Below the pieces are notes generated by a model, which made no database searches, was not told the origin of the DNA, and saw nothing but the letters and a program-made list of their open reading frames with translations. Below are positions 24,638 through 34,900 of a stretch of DNA of 64,000 bases, one piece after another. Origin of the DNA: Candidatus Krumholzibacteriota bacterium. Lineage in GTDB: Bacteria; Krumholzibacteriota; Krumholzibacteriia; JAJRXK01. The position numbers and the translations under genes were made by a program. The stretch spans positions 21,231 through 85,230 of the forward strand of contig JAJDAC010000033.1 in the NCBI GenBank assembly GCA_029262065.1. Direction: 5' to 3'. Position 1 is the stretch's first letter. Every line of letters begins with the position of its first letter.

Positions 24638-25369
24638 TTGCGTAAGTTACATGCTAACAATGGACTTCGGCTCCCGAGTTGGGCGCGCCGCCAGCCGTGC
24701 GGCACGTTCTGCATGGCCTTGGTCATTCTGACCGCCCCGATCGCCGAACCCGCCGACGCGGGGCGCATCGTCGGGCGAGTCACGGTAGCCCCCCGCACCG
24801 CCTCGGCTCCCACCCTGAGCCCTTACGCCGGCCGCTTGGGTTCCCATCTGGGGCAAGACGCGAACGGATCCACGCGTGGTCTCGACGCATCGTCCGCTTC
24901 GGAAGTAGCCATTTATCTGAACGCGCCGGGCACGCCGCCTTCTGGATCGAAGAGTGACCTGCCCCAGATGCGGCAAAAGAATCTGCGCTTCGAACCTCGC
25001 GTGCTGGCCATCGCCGTGGGCACCGACGTCGCGTTCCCGAACCTCGACCCCGTCTTCCACAACGTGTTCTCGTACTCGCCGGCCCGCCGGTTCGATCTGG
25101 GACGGTACGCGAAGGGTAAATCCAAGACGGTAACGTTCCATGAACCCGGCCTGGTGAAAGTGTTCTGCGACGTACATGCCGACATGGCCGCCTACATTCT
25201 GGTGGTCGACGCCGATTGGGTAACACAACCGAACGGCGGCGGTGAGTTCGTCTTGGACGATGTACCAGCCGGAACCCACGCGCTGTCGTTCTGGCACCCC
25301 GACCACGGTGAGCGCCAGGTCCTCGTGGAAGTAGGCGACGGCACCACCCGCGTCGAGCTGTCGTTCTAG
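24638..25369 (+). CDS. Exported cupredoxin (plastocyanin-like, methylamine-utilisation type)
   Basis: 243 aa. TTG 24638 follows GGAGGGG and gives a basic start plus the hydrophobic segment CMALVILTAPIAEPADA; ATG 24713 is an alternative. Type-1 copper ligands are visible: His141 (DPVFHNVFS), then Cys177, His180 and Met183 in FCDVHADM, the C-x2-H-x2-M spacing of small secreted cupredoxins annotated as methylamine-utilisation proteins. The C-terminal 40 residues (LDDVPAGTHALSFWHPDHG) look like a carboxypeptidase-regulatory-type beta domain. Only two bases separate its stop from the kinase start. Electron transfer or copper binding in the periplasm is expected. Confidence 0.85.
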   Translation: MRKLHANNGLRLPSWARRQPCGTFCMALVILTAPIAEPADAGRIVGRVTVAPRTASAPTLSPYAGRLGSHLGQDANGSTRGLDASSASEVAIYLNAPGTPPSGSKSDLPQMRQKNLRFEPRVLAIAVGTDVAFPNLDPVFHNVFSYSPARRFDLGRYAKGKSKTVTFHEPGLVKVFCDVHADMAAYILVVDADWVTQPNGGGEFVLDDVPAGTHALSFWHPDHGERQVLVEVGDGTTRVELSF

Positions 25370-25371
25370 CC

Positions 25372-27219
25372 ATGCGCGCGGCACCGCTCAGACTACGCAC
25401 GCGCATCATGCTGCTGACCACGGGCCCACTGTTGGTTCTGTCGTGCACCCTCCTGTTCCTGACGCACCAGACCACGAAACGCTCGGTAGAGTCCACCGTT
25501 CGCCAGGGATTGCGTGATGCGGAGCTGGTATTCGATGAAATGCTCGCTTCTCAACGCCGCACGCTACGTTCCCAGGCCGAAGTGACGGCACGCGATCCCA
25601 GATTCTTCGCAACGTTTTCAGTACCCCACGCGGACCGCGGCGAGCAGTTCGCACAAACACTCCAGGGCGTGGCCGAAGACTTCCTGGAGGTGACCGACGC
25701 TACGTTTCTTGAGGTGTACAGCCAACACGGGGAACGCATCGCGCGGGCCGATCGCCGCGACGATCAGGACGACGCCTGGACGGATCTTTCCAATGGCCGG
25801 GCTTCCCTTGGTAGGGCTCGGCGGGGCATGCGATCAGAGGACCAATTCGTGGCTCATCACCAAGCCGTGGTCGTGACCGATGTTCCCGTGTGGGTGGCCG
25901 GACACATCGAGGCCGTCCTGCGGGTGGGTCAGACCATCGACGCAGCGTTTCTGAGACAGGTGTCCCAGCTCACCAGCACATCCCTGATCCTCACCGACGC
26001 TACTCGAATTCTCTGCGCCAATCGGGAGGTGCCGCCCGCACTGGCGGCCATCGTCGGCGGCGACCAGGACGCACTGAAAACCGAGCACGCCGACTACCGG
26101 ATCACTCGCCATGCGCTGGGCCAAGGCAACGCAACTGAAGCGGGAGCCGCCAGGGTGGTTATTGTTCGTGATGTGCGGCAGGATCTGGCCCCGTTGAAAC
26201 GGGCCGAAAAGACAATGGCAGGGCTTGGCGTAGCCACCATCCTGGCCACCCTGGCCGCCGCGTGGGCGTTATCCGTCGGAGTAACCGGTCCGCTACAGCG
26301 TGTGGTGCACGCGTCGCGTGAACTGCGGCGGGGCAACTACGAAGTGCCGGTTCCAATCGCCGGCAACGACGAAGTCGGCGAGCTTGGCCGCAGCTTCCAC
26401 GAGATGCGCACCGCGCTGCACGAGCACGTGAAGCACCTGGAAGACATCGATCGCATCAAGTCCGATTTCCTGGCTTTGGCGGGACACGAACTCAAGACAC
26501 CACTTACTACCATCATCAGCTTTCACGACGCCATCCACAGCGGAATGTTGGGAGAGCTCCCCGACGAGGTCGTCGAAACGAATCAGATTGTGAAAGAACA
26601 ACTCTGGCGCCTGAACGGACTGGTTCAGGACATCCTGGACCTGACACAGCTCGAGCAACAGAAGCAAGCAGCACTAGCCGTCGCGCCGGTGAACCTGTCG
26701 GATCTGGTGCAATCGATTCACGCTCGCCAGGACCGAAGCTGCCGCCGGGTCGAATGCAACTTCTTCCGCGCGCCCGAGGGCCTGGTCGTGAACGGCGACG
26801 CCCGCTTGCTCGAGCGGGCCGTGAGCTCGCTCCTGGATAACGCGGTGAAGTTCACCCCTGACGAGGGGCATGTACGCGTGGAGATAAGCCGAACCCAGGA
26901 AGAAGCCGTACTACGCGTGCGCGACGAGGGCGTGGGAATCGAACACGACGAGAAACGCTGGATCTTCGCCAAGTTCTACGAGCGCGGAGATATTGATCAC
27001 CACACCTCGGGAGACCTGGAATTCGGGTCGCGCGGCGCGGGGTTGGGGCTGGCCCTGGTGCAGGCCATCGCGCGCGCCCACTTCGGGCGCGTCGATGTGA
27101 ACAGTCAGCTGGGCCAGGGCAGCACGTTCACACTCACGCTACCGTTGGCCGCGACACTCTCTCCCAATTCTGAAGCGCCTGATCCTGTAGCCACACCCGA
27201 AGCGACGGTCACCGCATGA
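25372..27219 (+). CDS. Membrane sensor histidine kinase
   Basis: 615 aa. TM1 (IMLLTTGPLLVLSCTLLFL), periplasmic sensor of about 240 residues, TM2 (VATILATLAAAWALSVGVTG, near 285-305), HAMP (about 305-355), HisKA with phospho-acceptor His372 in LAGHELKTPL, and HATPase_c with DNAVKFTPDEG, DEGVGIEHDEKRWIF and GAGLGLALVQAI. All catalytic boxes are intact. It contains no receiver domain and no response regulator gene is adjacent, so the partner is encoded elsewhere. It lies between a periplasmic cupredoxin and a porin with two-base and overlapping junctions, implying that the sensor reads copper, redox state or the cupredoxin itself (inference). Confidence 0.92.
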   Translation: MRAAPLRLRTRIMLLTTGPLLVLSCTLLFLTHQTTKRSVESTVRQGLRDAELVFDEMLASQRRTLRSQAEVTARDPRFFATFSVPHADRGEQFAQTLQGVAEDFLEVTDATFLEVYSQHGERIARADRRDDQDDAWTDLSNGRASLGRARRGMRSEDQFVAHHQAVVVTDVPVWVAGHIEAVLRVGQTIDAAFLRQVSQLTSTSLILTDATRILCANREVPPALAAIVGGDQDALKTEHADYRITRHALGQGNATEAGAARVVIVRDVRQDLAPLKRAEKTMAGLGVATILATLAAAWALSVGVTGPLQRVVHASRELRRGNYEVPVPIAGNDEVGELGRSFHEMRTALHEHVKHLEDIDRIKSDFLALAGHELKTPLTTIISFHDAIHSGMLGELPDEVVETNQIVKEQLWRLNGLVQDILDLTQLEQQKQAALAVAPVNLSDLVQSIHARQDRSCRRVECNFFRAPEGLVVNGDARLLERAVSSLLDNAVKFTPDEGHVRVEISRTQEEAVLRVRDEGVGIEHDEKRWIFAKFYERGDIDHHTSGDLEFGSRGAGLGLALVQAIARAHFGRVDVNSQLGQGSTFTLTLPLAATLSPNSEAPDPVATPEATVTA

Positions 27220-28421
27220 ACACTGCAAGGAGACCATGGATGACCTTTGCCGGGGCGGTTCTCGTATGGGCCACTGTGTGCGCAACCAGCCCTACCCAGG
27301 TCATGGCCGAACTGGAGCTTCGTGGGCTGACCGACGCCGTCCTGAGCAATGATGATGATATACGCTACCTGAACTCACTGCGCTCGGGTGACACCGTGTC
27401 GGATCCGTTTCGAACGCGGCTGTTCGCCGAGGGCGGGCCGGAAAACACGCGGGCCTTCGTACAGATCATCTTGAACGATGCAAGCCAGGCCCGGGTACGG
27501 ATCTTCGGCGCCTACCTCATGCACCAGCCCATCAGCACGCGCGAGTTCTACGTTCAGTTGGGAAAGATTCCCACTCCGCAGGGCACGTGGGGACCTCGGA
27601 CCTACGCCAACAAGAACCCCCTGGTAGGAACCCCGCTGGCCTACCACTGGCAGACATCGCTTCCCGTGTCGCAAATGCCCGAGAGCCTCCAGGACCTTGC
27701 CGACCATCGCGGCCAGGGGCAACGCGGACTCGAGTACGACTCCGGCGATGGAATTCGCGGTGAGCGTGGGGCCGGATCGCTTCTGCTGTATGATAACTGT
27801 TGGAACGATGGCCTGTCGGTCCTGGGCATTCAAAATGGCATTGAGTATCAGTTCGCGGCCACATTGGGCGCCCCGGGGAATCCGGTGAACGGCGTGGACA
27901 AGAACGACGAGCTCGCCCTGCATGCTCGCCTTGGCTACGCTCCGATTCCAGAGATCTCGGTGCGACTATCGTGGGGACACGGTGCGTACCTCAACCGGTC
28001 CGTCGAGCCGTATCTGCCCTTGGGCTCCAGCGTGAACGACTACAAGCAACAGATCTGGGTACTCAGCACCGAGCTTTCCCGCGGACACTTCATCCTTCAC
28101 GCCGAAGCGTTTCGAAACACCTTCGAGACTCCGCTCGCCAGCTCGGCCCTGACGTCGTGGAGCACGTACGCCGAATTGTCCTGGCGCTTCGCCACCCGCT
28201 GGAATGGCGCGGCGCGTTTCGACACGCTTCGCTTCGGATCCATCGACACCTCGACCGGCCGCGCCAGCTGGGATGAAGACATCAATCGATGGGAAGCCGG
28301 GATCCGCTTTGAACCCAGCCGGGGGCTACAGCTGAAGGCCGTGGTGCAATGGACCGATGTCGGACAGGGGTTCGTGCCCAACACCCTGCTGCCCGTGTTG
28401 CAGACCGTAGTGGGTTTCTGA
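27216..28421 (+). CDS. Outer-membrane beta-barrel (porin-like) protein
   Basis: 401 aa. ATG 27216 overlaps the kinase stop (ATGA). Signal peptide (WMTFAGAVLVWATVCATSPTQVMA), then amphipathic strands with alternating aromatics (SVRLSWGHGAYL, HFILHAEAFRNTF, STYAELSWRFATRW, RWEAGIRFEP) and the terminal Phe of LQTVVGF, the classic outer-membrane insertion signature. The early region (VQLGKIPTPQGTWG) resembles phosphate-selective or DcaP-type porins, where a strand describes the pore. Third gene of the cupredoxin-kinase-porin operon; its substrate is unknown. Confidence 0.8.
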   Translation: MNTARRPWMTFAGAVLVWATVCATSPTQVMAELELRGLTDAVLSNDDDIRYLNSLRSGDTVSDPFRTRLFAEGGPENTRAFVQIILNDASQARVRIFGAYLMHQPISTREFYVQLGKIPTPQGTWGPRTYANKNPLVGTPLAYHWQTSLPVSQMPESLQDLADHRGQGQRGLEYDSGDGIRGERGAGSLLLYDNCWNDGLSVLGIQNGIEYQFAATLGAPGNPVNGVDKNDELALHARLGYAPIPEISVRLSWGHGAYLNRSVEPYLPLGSSVNDYKQQIWVLSTELSRGHFILHAEAFRNTFETPLASSALTSWSTYAELSWRFATRWNGAARFDTLRFGSIDTSTGRASWDEDINRWEAGIRFEPSRGLQLKAVVQWTDVGQGFVPNTLLPVLQTVVGF

Positions 28422-28506
28422 ACTCGTTGTTGAAACAACAGTAGTCGAGCGGTAATGTCGCGCAAAATGGATCGTTCGTTTGCCCTGACCCAACGGATGG
28501 AACCCC

Positions 28507-31248
28507 ATGTACAGACTGCTCTCCGCGCTCGCCGTCTGCTCAGTATTCATGCTCATCGGCTCCCCCACCCTGGCCGATGACGTAACCCAACTCATCCTCG
28601 TAAACGCCGACAGCGATCAGGATATCGGTCCCCTGATCGACGGTACGACGCTCGACCTCGACATCTACCCCACGTCGAATCTGAATGTTCGGGCCACAAC
28701 CTCGCCCGACCCCGCCGGCAGTGTCGTGTTTGACCTGAATGGCGTGGCCGCATTCCAGATCGAAACCACGCCGCCCTACGCCATGGCTGGCGACAGCAAC
28801 GGCAACTTCCACGGATGGACACCGGCGCCAGGCCCCTTGACCATCACGGCCACGGCCTATACGGGCGCCGGGGGTACGGGAACACCGGGCACGCCCTACA
28901 CCGTGAACCTGACCGTCGTGGGTACGGGCGGCGGTTTCGGAAACTCGTTCGGCTTGAGCATCGTCTCGGGCACCAGTCTCAACAATCCAACCGCGCTACA
29001 GTTCGGCCCCGATGACCGTCTCTACGTGGGTCAGCAGAACGGCAAACTGGTCGCCATGACCATCGTACGCAACGCCGCCAACGACTACTCGGTCACCGCG
29101 GCCGAGGCTATCTACCTCATCCAGAACATTCCCAATCACAACGACGACGGCAGTCTCGCCCCCGGCGTCAATACGCGTCAGGTAACCGGCATGGTGGTCA
29201 CGGGCACCGCCCAGTCGCCGGTGCTGTACGTAGCCTCGTCCGACTCGCGTATCGTGGTGAGCAATACGAATCCGCCGTCGCAGAGCCTGGATACCAACTC
29301 CGGCATGGTCTCTCGCCTGACCTGGAATTCCACGAGTGGACAGTGGGAGAAACTGGATATCGTGCGCGGACTGCCGCGTAGCGAGGAAAACCACGCCTCC
29401 AACGGCATGGCGCTCGACGAGTCGACCAACACCCTCTATCTGATGCAGGGTGGCCATACCAACATGGGCGCTCCGGGCACCAAGTTCTCTGGCCTGCCCG
29501 AGTATGCGCTCTCGGGCGCGTGCTTGAGCATCGATCTGGACGCGATTGGCGAGACCACCTACGACCTGCCCACTCTGGCCGGCACGGCCGAGCCATTCGG
29601 AGGAAACGATGGCGCGAACCAAGCCATGCTGGTGACTGGTGGCCCGGTGCAGGTGTACATGGCTGGCTTCCGCAACCCCTACGACATGGTGCGCACCCAG
29701 GCCGGCCTCATGTATTCCTGCGACAATGGTCCCAACAGTAGCTGGGGCGGACGCATCATCAACGGCTGCAACCAGGACTTCAACGAAGGCGGAAGCGCCA
29801 CGCTCGACGACAACCTGCACCTGATCACGCAGGGTGGATACGCTGGACATCCGAACCCGGCCCGCGCGAACCCGCAGGGCATCTTCGGCAACGAGGCCAA
29901 CTCGCCCGTCCCGTTCAGTATGGCCAATCCCATCGAGTGCGAGCTGCGCCACAATCAAGACGCGGTGGGCGACGGCGCCCTTGCCCTTTTCGATGACTCC
30001 ACGAACGGAATCTGCGAGTACACGGCTACCAACTTCAACGGCGGCATGCAGGGAAATCTGATCCTCGCCAGCTGGGATGACAGCATCTACCGCGTGGAAC
30101 TGAACGGAACCGGTGACGCAGTGGTTGCCGTGGAAGAAATGTTCAACCCCCCCGGCAACGACCCACTCGACGTTACCGCGGTGGGCGATGGCCACCCGTT
30201 CGGTGGCTCCATCTGGATTGCCAACTACACGTCCAATTCGCTCATCGTGGCCGAAGCCAATGCCCCGGCGCTGCCCCCCGCCGACCCCATTCGCGGCGCT
30301 ACGCTCTACGACAACTGGTGGCTGGCCAAGGGAGTCGCGGCCCCCGTGAACACGCACCCGCTGTATCCGCCCGCCGGTTCGATGTCGGGCACCGAGACCA
30401 ACCGTTGCGTGGAGTGTCACGGGTGGGACTACCTTGGCGCCGCGGGCGAATACGCCACCGGCCCCCACTTCACCGGCGTGGGCGGTGTTCTCAATACCAG
30501 TCGTACCGATTCCGAGCTGTTCGAACTCATCGACGGCGCGGTGTCGCCCGACGGACACGGTTTCGGCGCCATGGGTCTGTCGGCTGCCGATGTGAATGAC
30601 CTGGTCGCCTTCCTCACGCAGCTGGCCAGCGATCCGTCCAGCCTGGTGGACCCGAGCGGCGACTTCGTGGGCGATCCGGTGGTGGGAGAAACGAATTTCC
30701 TGAGCGCGACCAGCCCTACGTGCATTGGATGCCACGGTGGCAACGGTCAGGCCATCAACGTGGGCACCCTGGAAGACCCTCGCTGGATCGGCGATACGGC
30801 CAACGACGAACCCTTCAAGCTGCTGCACAAAGTCCAGTTCGGGAACCCCGGCACTCCCATGCCCAGTTTTCTCCTGCAGGGCGGCAGTACCCAGGGCGCG
30901 GCCGACATCGGGGCCTACGTGCAGGGCTTTCCGCGCGGCATTCTCGTAAGCACCCCGCCGCTGCCCGCCGCCGGAACCAGACTGTTCCAGAACGTACCAA
31001 ACCCCTTCAACCCTTCCACGCTCATCCGGTTCGAGCTGGCCACGGCGGGATTCACCACGGTAACGGTGCATGACGTGGCGGGACGCCTGGTAAAATTGTT
31101 GGCCCAGGCCGAACTGCCGGCGGGTCCCCACGCGCTGGTGTGGCGCGGCGATGATGCAAGGAACCGGCGCGTGGCTTCGGGCACGTACTACTACAAACTG
31201 GAATCAGCGGACGGCGCGCACAGCCGCCGCATGGTACTTTTGAAGTAA
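28507..31248 (+). CDS. Secreted sorbosone/glucose dehydrogenase-like propeller fused to diheme cytochrome c and FlgD-like domain
   Basis: 913 aa with signal peptide (YRLLSALAVCSVFMLIGSPTLA). Residues about 25-140 form an Ig/malectin-like domain (QLILVNADSDQDI, FDLNGVAAFQIET). Residues about 150-590 are a six-bladed sorbosone-dehydrogenase-like propeller (PTALQFGPDDRLYVGQQNGKLV, NGMALDESTNTLYLMQGGH, VYMAGFRNPYDMVRT). Two c-type heme sites follow: Cys634-V-E-C-H and Cys739-I-G-C-H, each with a likely Met ligand downstream. Residues about 825-913 are the FlgD-like module. It is likely an extracellular sugar or polyol oxidase passing electrons through its own hemes. The PQQ or other cofactor site is not certain, and the substrate is unknown. 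Confidence 0.8.
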   Translation: MYRLLSALAVCSVFMLIGSPTLADDVTQLILVNADSDQDIGPLIDGTTLDLDIYPTSNLNVRATTSPDPAGSVVFDLNGVAAFQIETTPPYAMAGDSNGNFHGWTPAPGPLTITATAYTGAGGTGTPGTPYTVNLTVVGTGGGFGNSFGLSIVSGTSLNNPTALQFGPDDRLYVGQQNGKLVAMTIVRNAANDYSVTAAEAIYLIQNIPNHNDDGSLAPGVNTRQVTGMVVTGTAQSPVLYVASSDSRIVVSNTNPPSQSLDTNSGMVSRLTWNSTSGQWEKLDIVRGLPRSEENHASNGMALDESTNTLYLMQGGHTNMGAPGTKFSGLPEYALSGACLSIDLDAIGETTYDLPTLAGTAEPFGGNDGANQAMLVTGGPVQVYMAGFRNPYDMVRTQAGLMYSCDNGPNSSWGGRIINGCNQDFNEGGSATLDDNLHLITQGGYAGHPNPARANPQGIFGNEANSPVPFSMANPIECELRHNQDAVGDGALALFDDSTNGICEYTATNFNGGMQGNLILASWDDSIYRVELNGTGDAVVAVEEMFNPPGNDPLDVTAVGDGHPFGGSIWIANYTSNSLIVAEANAPALPPADPIRGATLYDNWWLAKGVAAPVNTHPLYPPAGSMSGTETNRCVECHGWDYLGAAGEYATGPHFTGVGGVLNTSRTDSELFELIDGAVSPDGHGFGAMGLSAADVNDLVAFLTQLASDPSSLVDPSGDFVGDPVVGETNFLSATSPTCIGCHGGNGQAINVGTLEDPRWIGDTANDEPFKLLHKVQFGNPGTPMPSFLLQGGSTQGAADIGAYVQGFPRGILVSTPPLPAAGTRLFQNVPNPFNPSTLIRFELATAGFTTVTVHDVAGRLVKLLAQAELPAGPHALVWRGDDARNRRVASGTYYYKLESADGAHSRRMVLLK

Positions 31249-31249
31249 G

Positions 31250-31345
31250 CCACGCCAGCTCGCGAGAACAGGAACCTCGGTGTTCCGGCGCTGGCTTCTT
31301 CCACGCCAGCTCACGAGGAAGGAACCTCGAAGTTCCGGCGCTGGC
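31250..31345 (+). repeat. Two tandem imperfect hairpin units (about 46 bp)
   Basis: Units at 31250-31295 and 31301-31345 are about 90 percent alike. Each begins CCACGCCAGCTC and ends CCGGCGCTGGC, so the ends pair (GCCAGC with GCTGGC), as do inner GGAAC and GTTCC. They directly follow the cytochrome-propeller stop codon. They may act as transcript ends or be repetitive extragenic elements. Confidence 0.65.
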
Positions 31346-31518
31346 CCAGACCGCCCCCTCCCTGACGGGGCGCCCACATCCCCTGGGTGGACCAAGAAAA
31401 CGCGGGTATGCGTCAAATGGTGTGCTAGACTGCCGCCACCGTGCGTTCCTACCTCTCCGGCCATTGCAGCCGCTTAGGAAAAGGGCGCATTCTCAGGACC
31501 CTCGACCGGAGATGAAGG

Positions 31519-31953
31519 ATGATCGCGAAGGGTGACCTTGTGTCCATCGAATACACGTTGAAACTGGGAGACGGCACGCCCGTCGACTCGAACGAGGGCA
31601 AGGAGCCTCTCGTCTACGAACAGGGTGGACAGCAGATTCTGCCCGCACTGGAGAATGCAATTACCAACATGGCCGTGGACGACTCGGCCAACGTGGTACT
31701 CACGCCCGAAGACGGTTACGGAGTGGTCAACCCCGAGGCGTTTCAGCAGGTGGAACTTACCGCGATCCCCGAGGATGCGCGGGAAGAAGGCGCCATGCTC
31801 ACCGCACAGGATCCCGAAGGCGGCACGCAGACCGTCCGCATCCACGAGGTGCGCGAAGACGCAATCGTCGTCGACTTCAACCATCCCCTCGCGGGTCAGG
31901 AGCTCCACTTCCAGGTGAAGCTCCTGGGCGTGCAAGCCAAGCCCGCCGAGTGA
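31519..31953 (+). CDS. slyD: SlyD-type FKBP peptidyl-prolyl isomerase
   Basis: 144 aa cytoplasmic folding factor. The N-terminal FKBP strand (KGDLVSIEYTLKLGDGTPVDS) is followed by the insert-in-flap domain and the highly conserved closing segment DFNHPLAGQELHFQVKLL. The E-P-L-x-Y and LxPEDGYG segments match SlyD. The metal-binding His/Cys-rich tail of E. coli SlyD is absent, as in many short homologues. ATG 31519 has GGAGATGAAGG upstream. The next gene starts seven bases later, so the pair is probably cotranscribed. Confidence 0.9.
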   Translation: MIAKGDLVSIEYTLKLGDGTPVDSNEGKEPLVYEQGGQQILPALENAITNMAVDDSANVVLTPEDGYGVVNPEAFQQVELTAIPEDAREEGAMLTAQDPEGGTQTVRIHEVREDAIVVDFNHPLAGQELHFQVKLLGVQAKPAE

Positions 31954-31960
31954 TTCCGGG

Positions 31961-34900
31961 GTGATTCCCGCGCCAGAGCCGTCTGAGCGGCAACCCGAGC
32001 CGGGCACCAAGGCCCGGCTCGCGGCCACCCACGTGTGGCAGCGGATGGAGTGCCCGCACCTGGCCTACATCACGCTCCAGGGCGAACGCCGCGAAACGCT
32101 CGATGACACCACCGGAGCCCTGCTTCGGCGCAAAGGGTACGAGCACGAACAGCGGGTTCTGGCCGAGCTGCGCGCCACGCACAAACGTGTGGTGGAAGTC
32201 GATTCCAACGCATTTCTGTTCGATCGACGCGAGCGAACCCTGCAAGCCCTGCGCGCCGGCCCCCCGGTCATCTATCAGGCCGCGCTTCGCCATGAACAAT
32301 GGCACGGATTCGCCGACTTCCTGCTTCGGGTCGAGCAACCGTCGACCCTGGGCGATTGGTCGTACGAGGTGGCCGACACGAAGCTCGGCACTACACCAAA
32401 ACCCGCGCACGTGCTGCAACTATGCGTGTACTCGCGGCTGCTCGAGCAGGTTCAGGATCGCACGCCGGAATTCATGCACCTGATTCTCGGGGACGGGCGT
32501 TGGGCCAGCTACCGCTACGATGACTTCTCGCGCTACGCGCGCGCCCAGGAAAAATCCCTGGAAGATTTCGACGCCACCCAAACCGAAGCCCCCTACCCCG
32601 TCCCGTGCTCCCACTGCTCAATCTGCACCCAGCTACCGCACTGCGAGGCGCGCTGGGAGACGGACGATCACCTGTCGAGGGTGGCGACCATGCGTACCGC
32701 CTGGGCCAAGCAGATTTCCGAGCAAGGCCTGCGTACGGTGGCCGACCTGGCCAACGCGCCCCAGCCACCGAAGCTACGCAACATGGCAACCGCTACCGCG
32801 CAACGCCTGCATCGTCAGGCCCAGATGCAGTACGCGGCTCGCACCAGCGGAAAGCCCAGCTTCGAGCTGCTGCCGCCCGGCGACGAACGCGGCCTGGCGC
32901 GCCTGCCGCAGCCCGACGCCGGCGATCTGTTCTTCGACATGGAAGGCGACCCCTTCTACCCCGATGGCTTGGAATATCTGTTTGGGTTCGTCCGGGTCCA
33001 GGATGGTGAGCCCGTCTTCACGTCATTCTGGGCGCACGATCGCGACCAGGAACGCACCGCATTCGCGGCGGCCATGGACTTCATGGCCAACCATCTGAAG
33101 CAACACCCGCAGGCCCACATCTATCACTACAACCACTACGAGGAGACCGCATGCAAGCGACTGGCCTCTCGACACGCCACCCACGAAGCGGCCTTCGACA
33201 CGCTTCTGCGCGAGCAGCGGTTCGTGGATCTCTACCGCGTGGTACGCGAATCGTTACAGACATCGCAACCCAACCTGTCGCTCAAGAGCCTTGAGGTATT
33301 CTACGGCCGCGAACGCTTTGAACCGGTGAGCAGTGCCATGGATAGCGTGGTGGCCTACGAGCAGTACCTGGAAACCGGTGATGAGTCGCGGCTCGAAGAC
33401 ATCGAGCGCTACAACGAGGTGGACTGCCGCTCCACCTGGGAGCTGCGTAAATGGTTGGTGAGCTTGCGGGCTCCGGACATTCCCTGGCGGTTGCTGCCCG
33501 CCACCACGCAAGAGCGACAGGAAAAATGGCAGGAGCAGGAGTCTGCGCGGCAAGCCTACGAAGAGGCATTGCTGGAAGAATGTGATCCTGAGGAGCGACC
33601 CTGGCGTTCCTTGCTGGCCGATCTCCTGGGCTTCCACCGACGCGAGGAAAAACCCGAGTGGTGGGCCCAGTTCGACCGCCAGGAAAAATCGCACGAGGAT
33701 CTCGTGGACGATGCCGAGTGCCTGGGCAACCTGACTCTCGACGCCGACGCACCGGTGGGATCCATCGATCGTTCGCGCCTGTACACCTACACCTTCCCAC
33801 CACAGGACACGAAGCTCAAGGTGGGTTCGGACGCCTTGCTGCGCTCATTCGAGTCGGCCGGCACCATCCACCAACTCGATTCGGATCTGGGCCGCGTGGT
33901 GATCAAACGTGGCGCGAACCGTGATGCATTGCCTGGCCGACTGTCGTTGCTGCCTCGTGGCCCCATCGGCAACCGCGTACTGGCCGAGGCCATCTACCGC
34001 GTGGCCGCATCCGTCATTGCGGGAGACGGCAAATTCGCCGCGGTAGAAGCGCTACTGCGTCGTACGTCCCCCCTGTCCAACCAACAGCTACAGCCTCAGG
34101 CCACTGACGATCGCAACCCGTACATCCTGGACCTGGCCACACAAATGGATGGTGGCGTGCTGTTCCTACAGGGTCCACCGGGCGCCGGCAAGACGTACAC
34201 CGCGTCGCACGTCATCGTGGGTCTCATGGCGCAGGGCTATCGCGTGGGTGTTTCGTCGAACTCACACAAGGCCATCCACAATCTGCTGACCGCGGTTGAG
34301 AGCGTGGCGGCCGAGCAGGACCTGACGTTCAGCGGAGTCAAGAAAGCCACCGCCGGCAAAGAAGGAAGCCACTTCGAGGGACGTTGCATTCGCAGCGTGA
34401 CGGACAACGGAAAGGTCGGCCGACAAGCTCAGCTGCTGGCCGGCACGGCGTGGTTGTTCGCGCGTGCGCAGCACGAGCAGGCGCTGGACTACCTGTTCGT
34501 GGACGAAGCCGGTCAGGTTTCATTGGCCAACCTGGTGGCCATGGGCACCGCCGCTCAGAACCTGGTGCTGGTGGGCGACCAGATGCAACTGTCCCAACCC
34601 ATCCGGGGCGCCCATCCGGGCAACTCCGGATTGTCGGCCCTGGACCATCTACTGCAGGGGCGCGCGGTGATCGAGCCCAGCCGCGGTGTGTTCCTGGACA
34701 CGACATGGCGCATGCACCCGTCGGTGTGCCGTTTCATTTCGGAAGCCGTATACGAGGGGAAACTCAGATCCCACGCCGACAACGATCGCCAGCAGATCAT
34801 CCTGAACGGCTCGGCCCACCCGCAACTGCTCTCGCACGGAATCCGCTTTCTACCGGTGGAGCACGTGGGGTGCTCGCAGCGCAGCGACGAAGAGGCCGAA

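Noticed and set aside
28996..31131. A 711-codon open frame on the minus strand opposite the propeller-cytochrome gene
   Set aside because: It has His/Gly/Val-rich shadow composition, no ribosome binding site and no recognisable motifs, while the plus strand has heme sites and a signal peptide.
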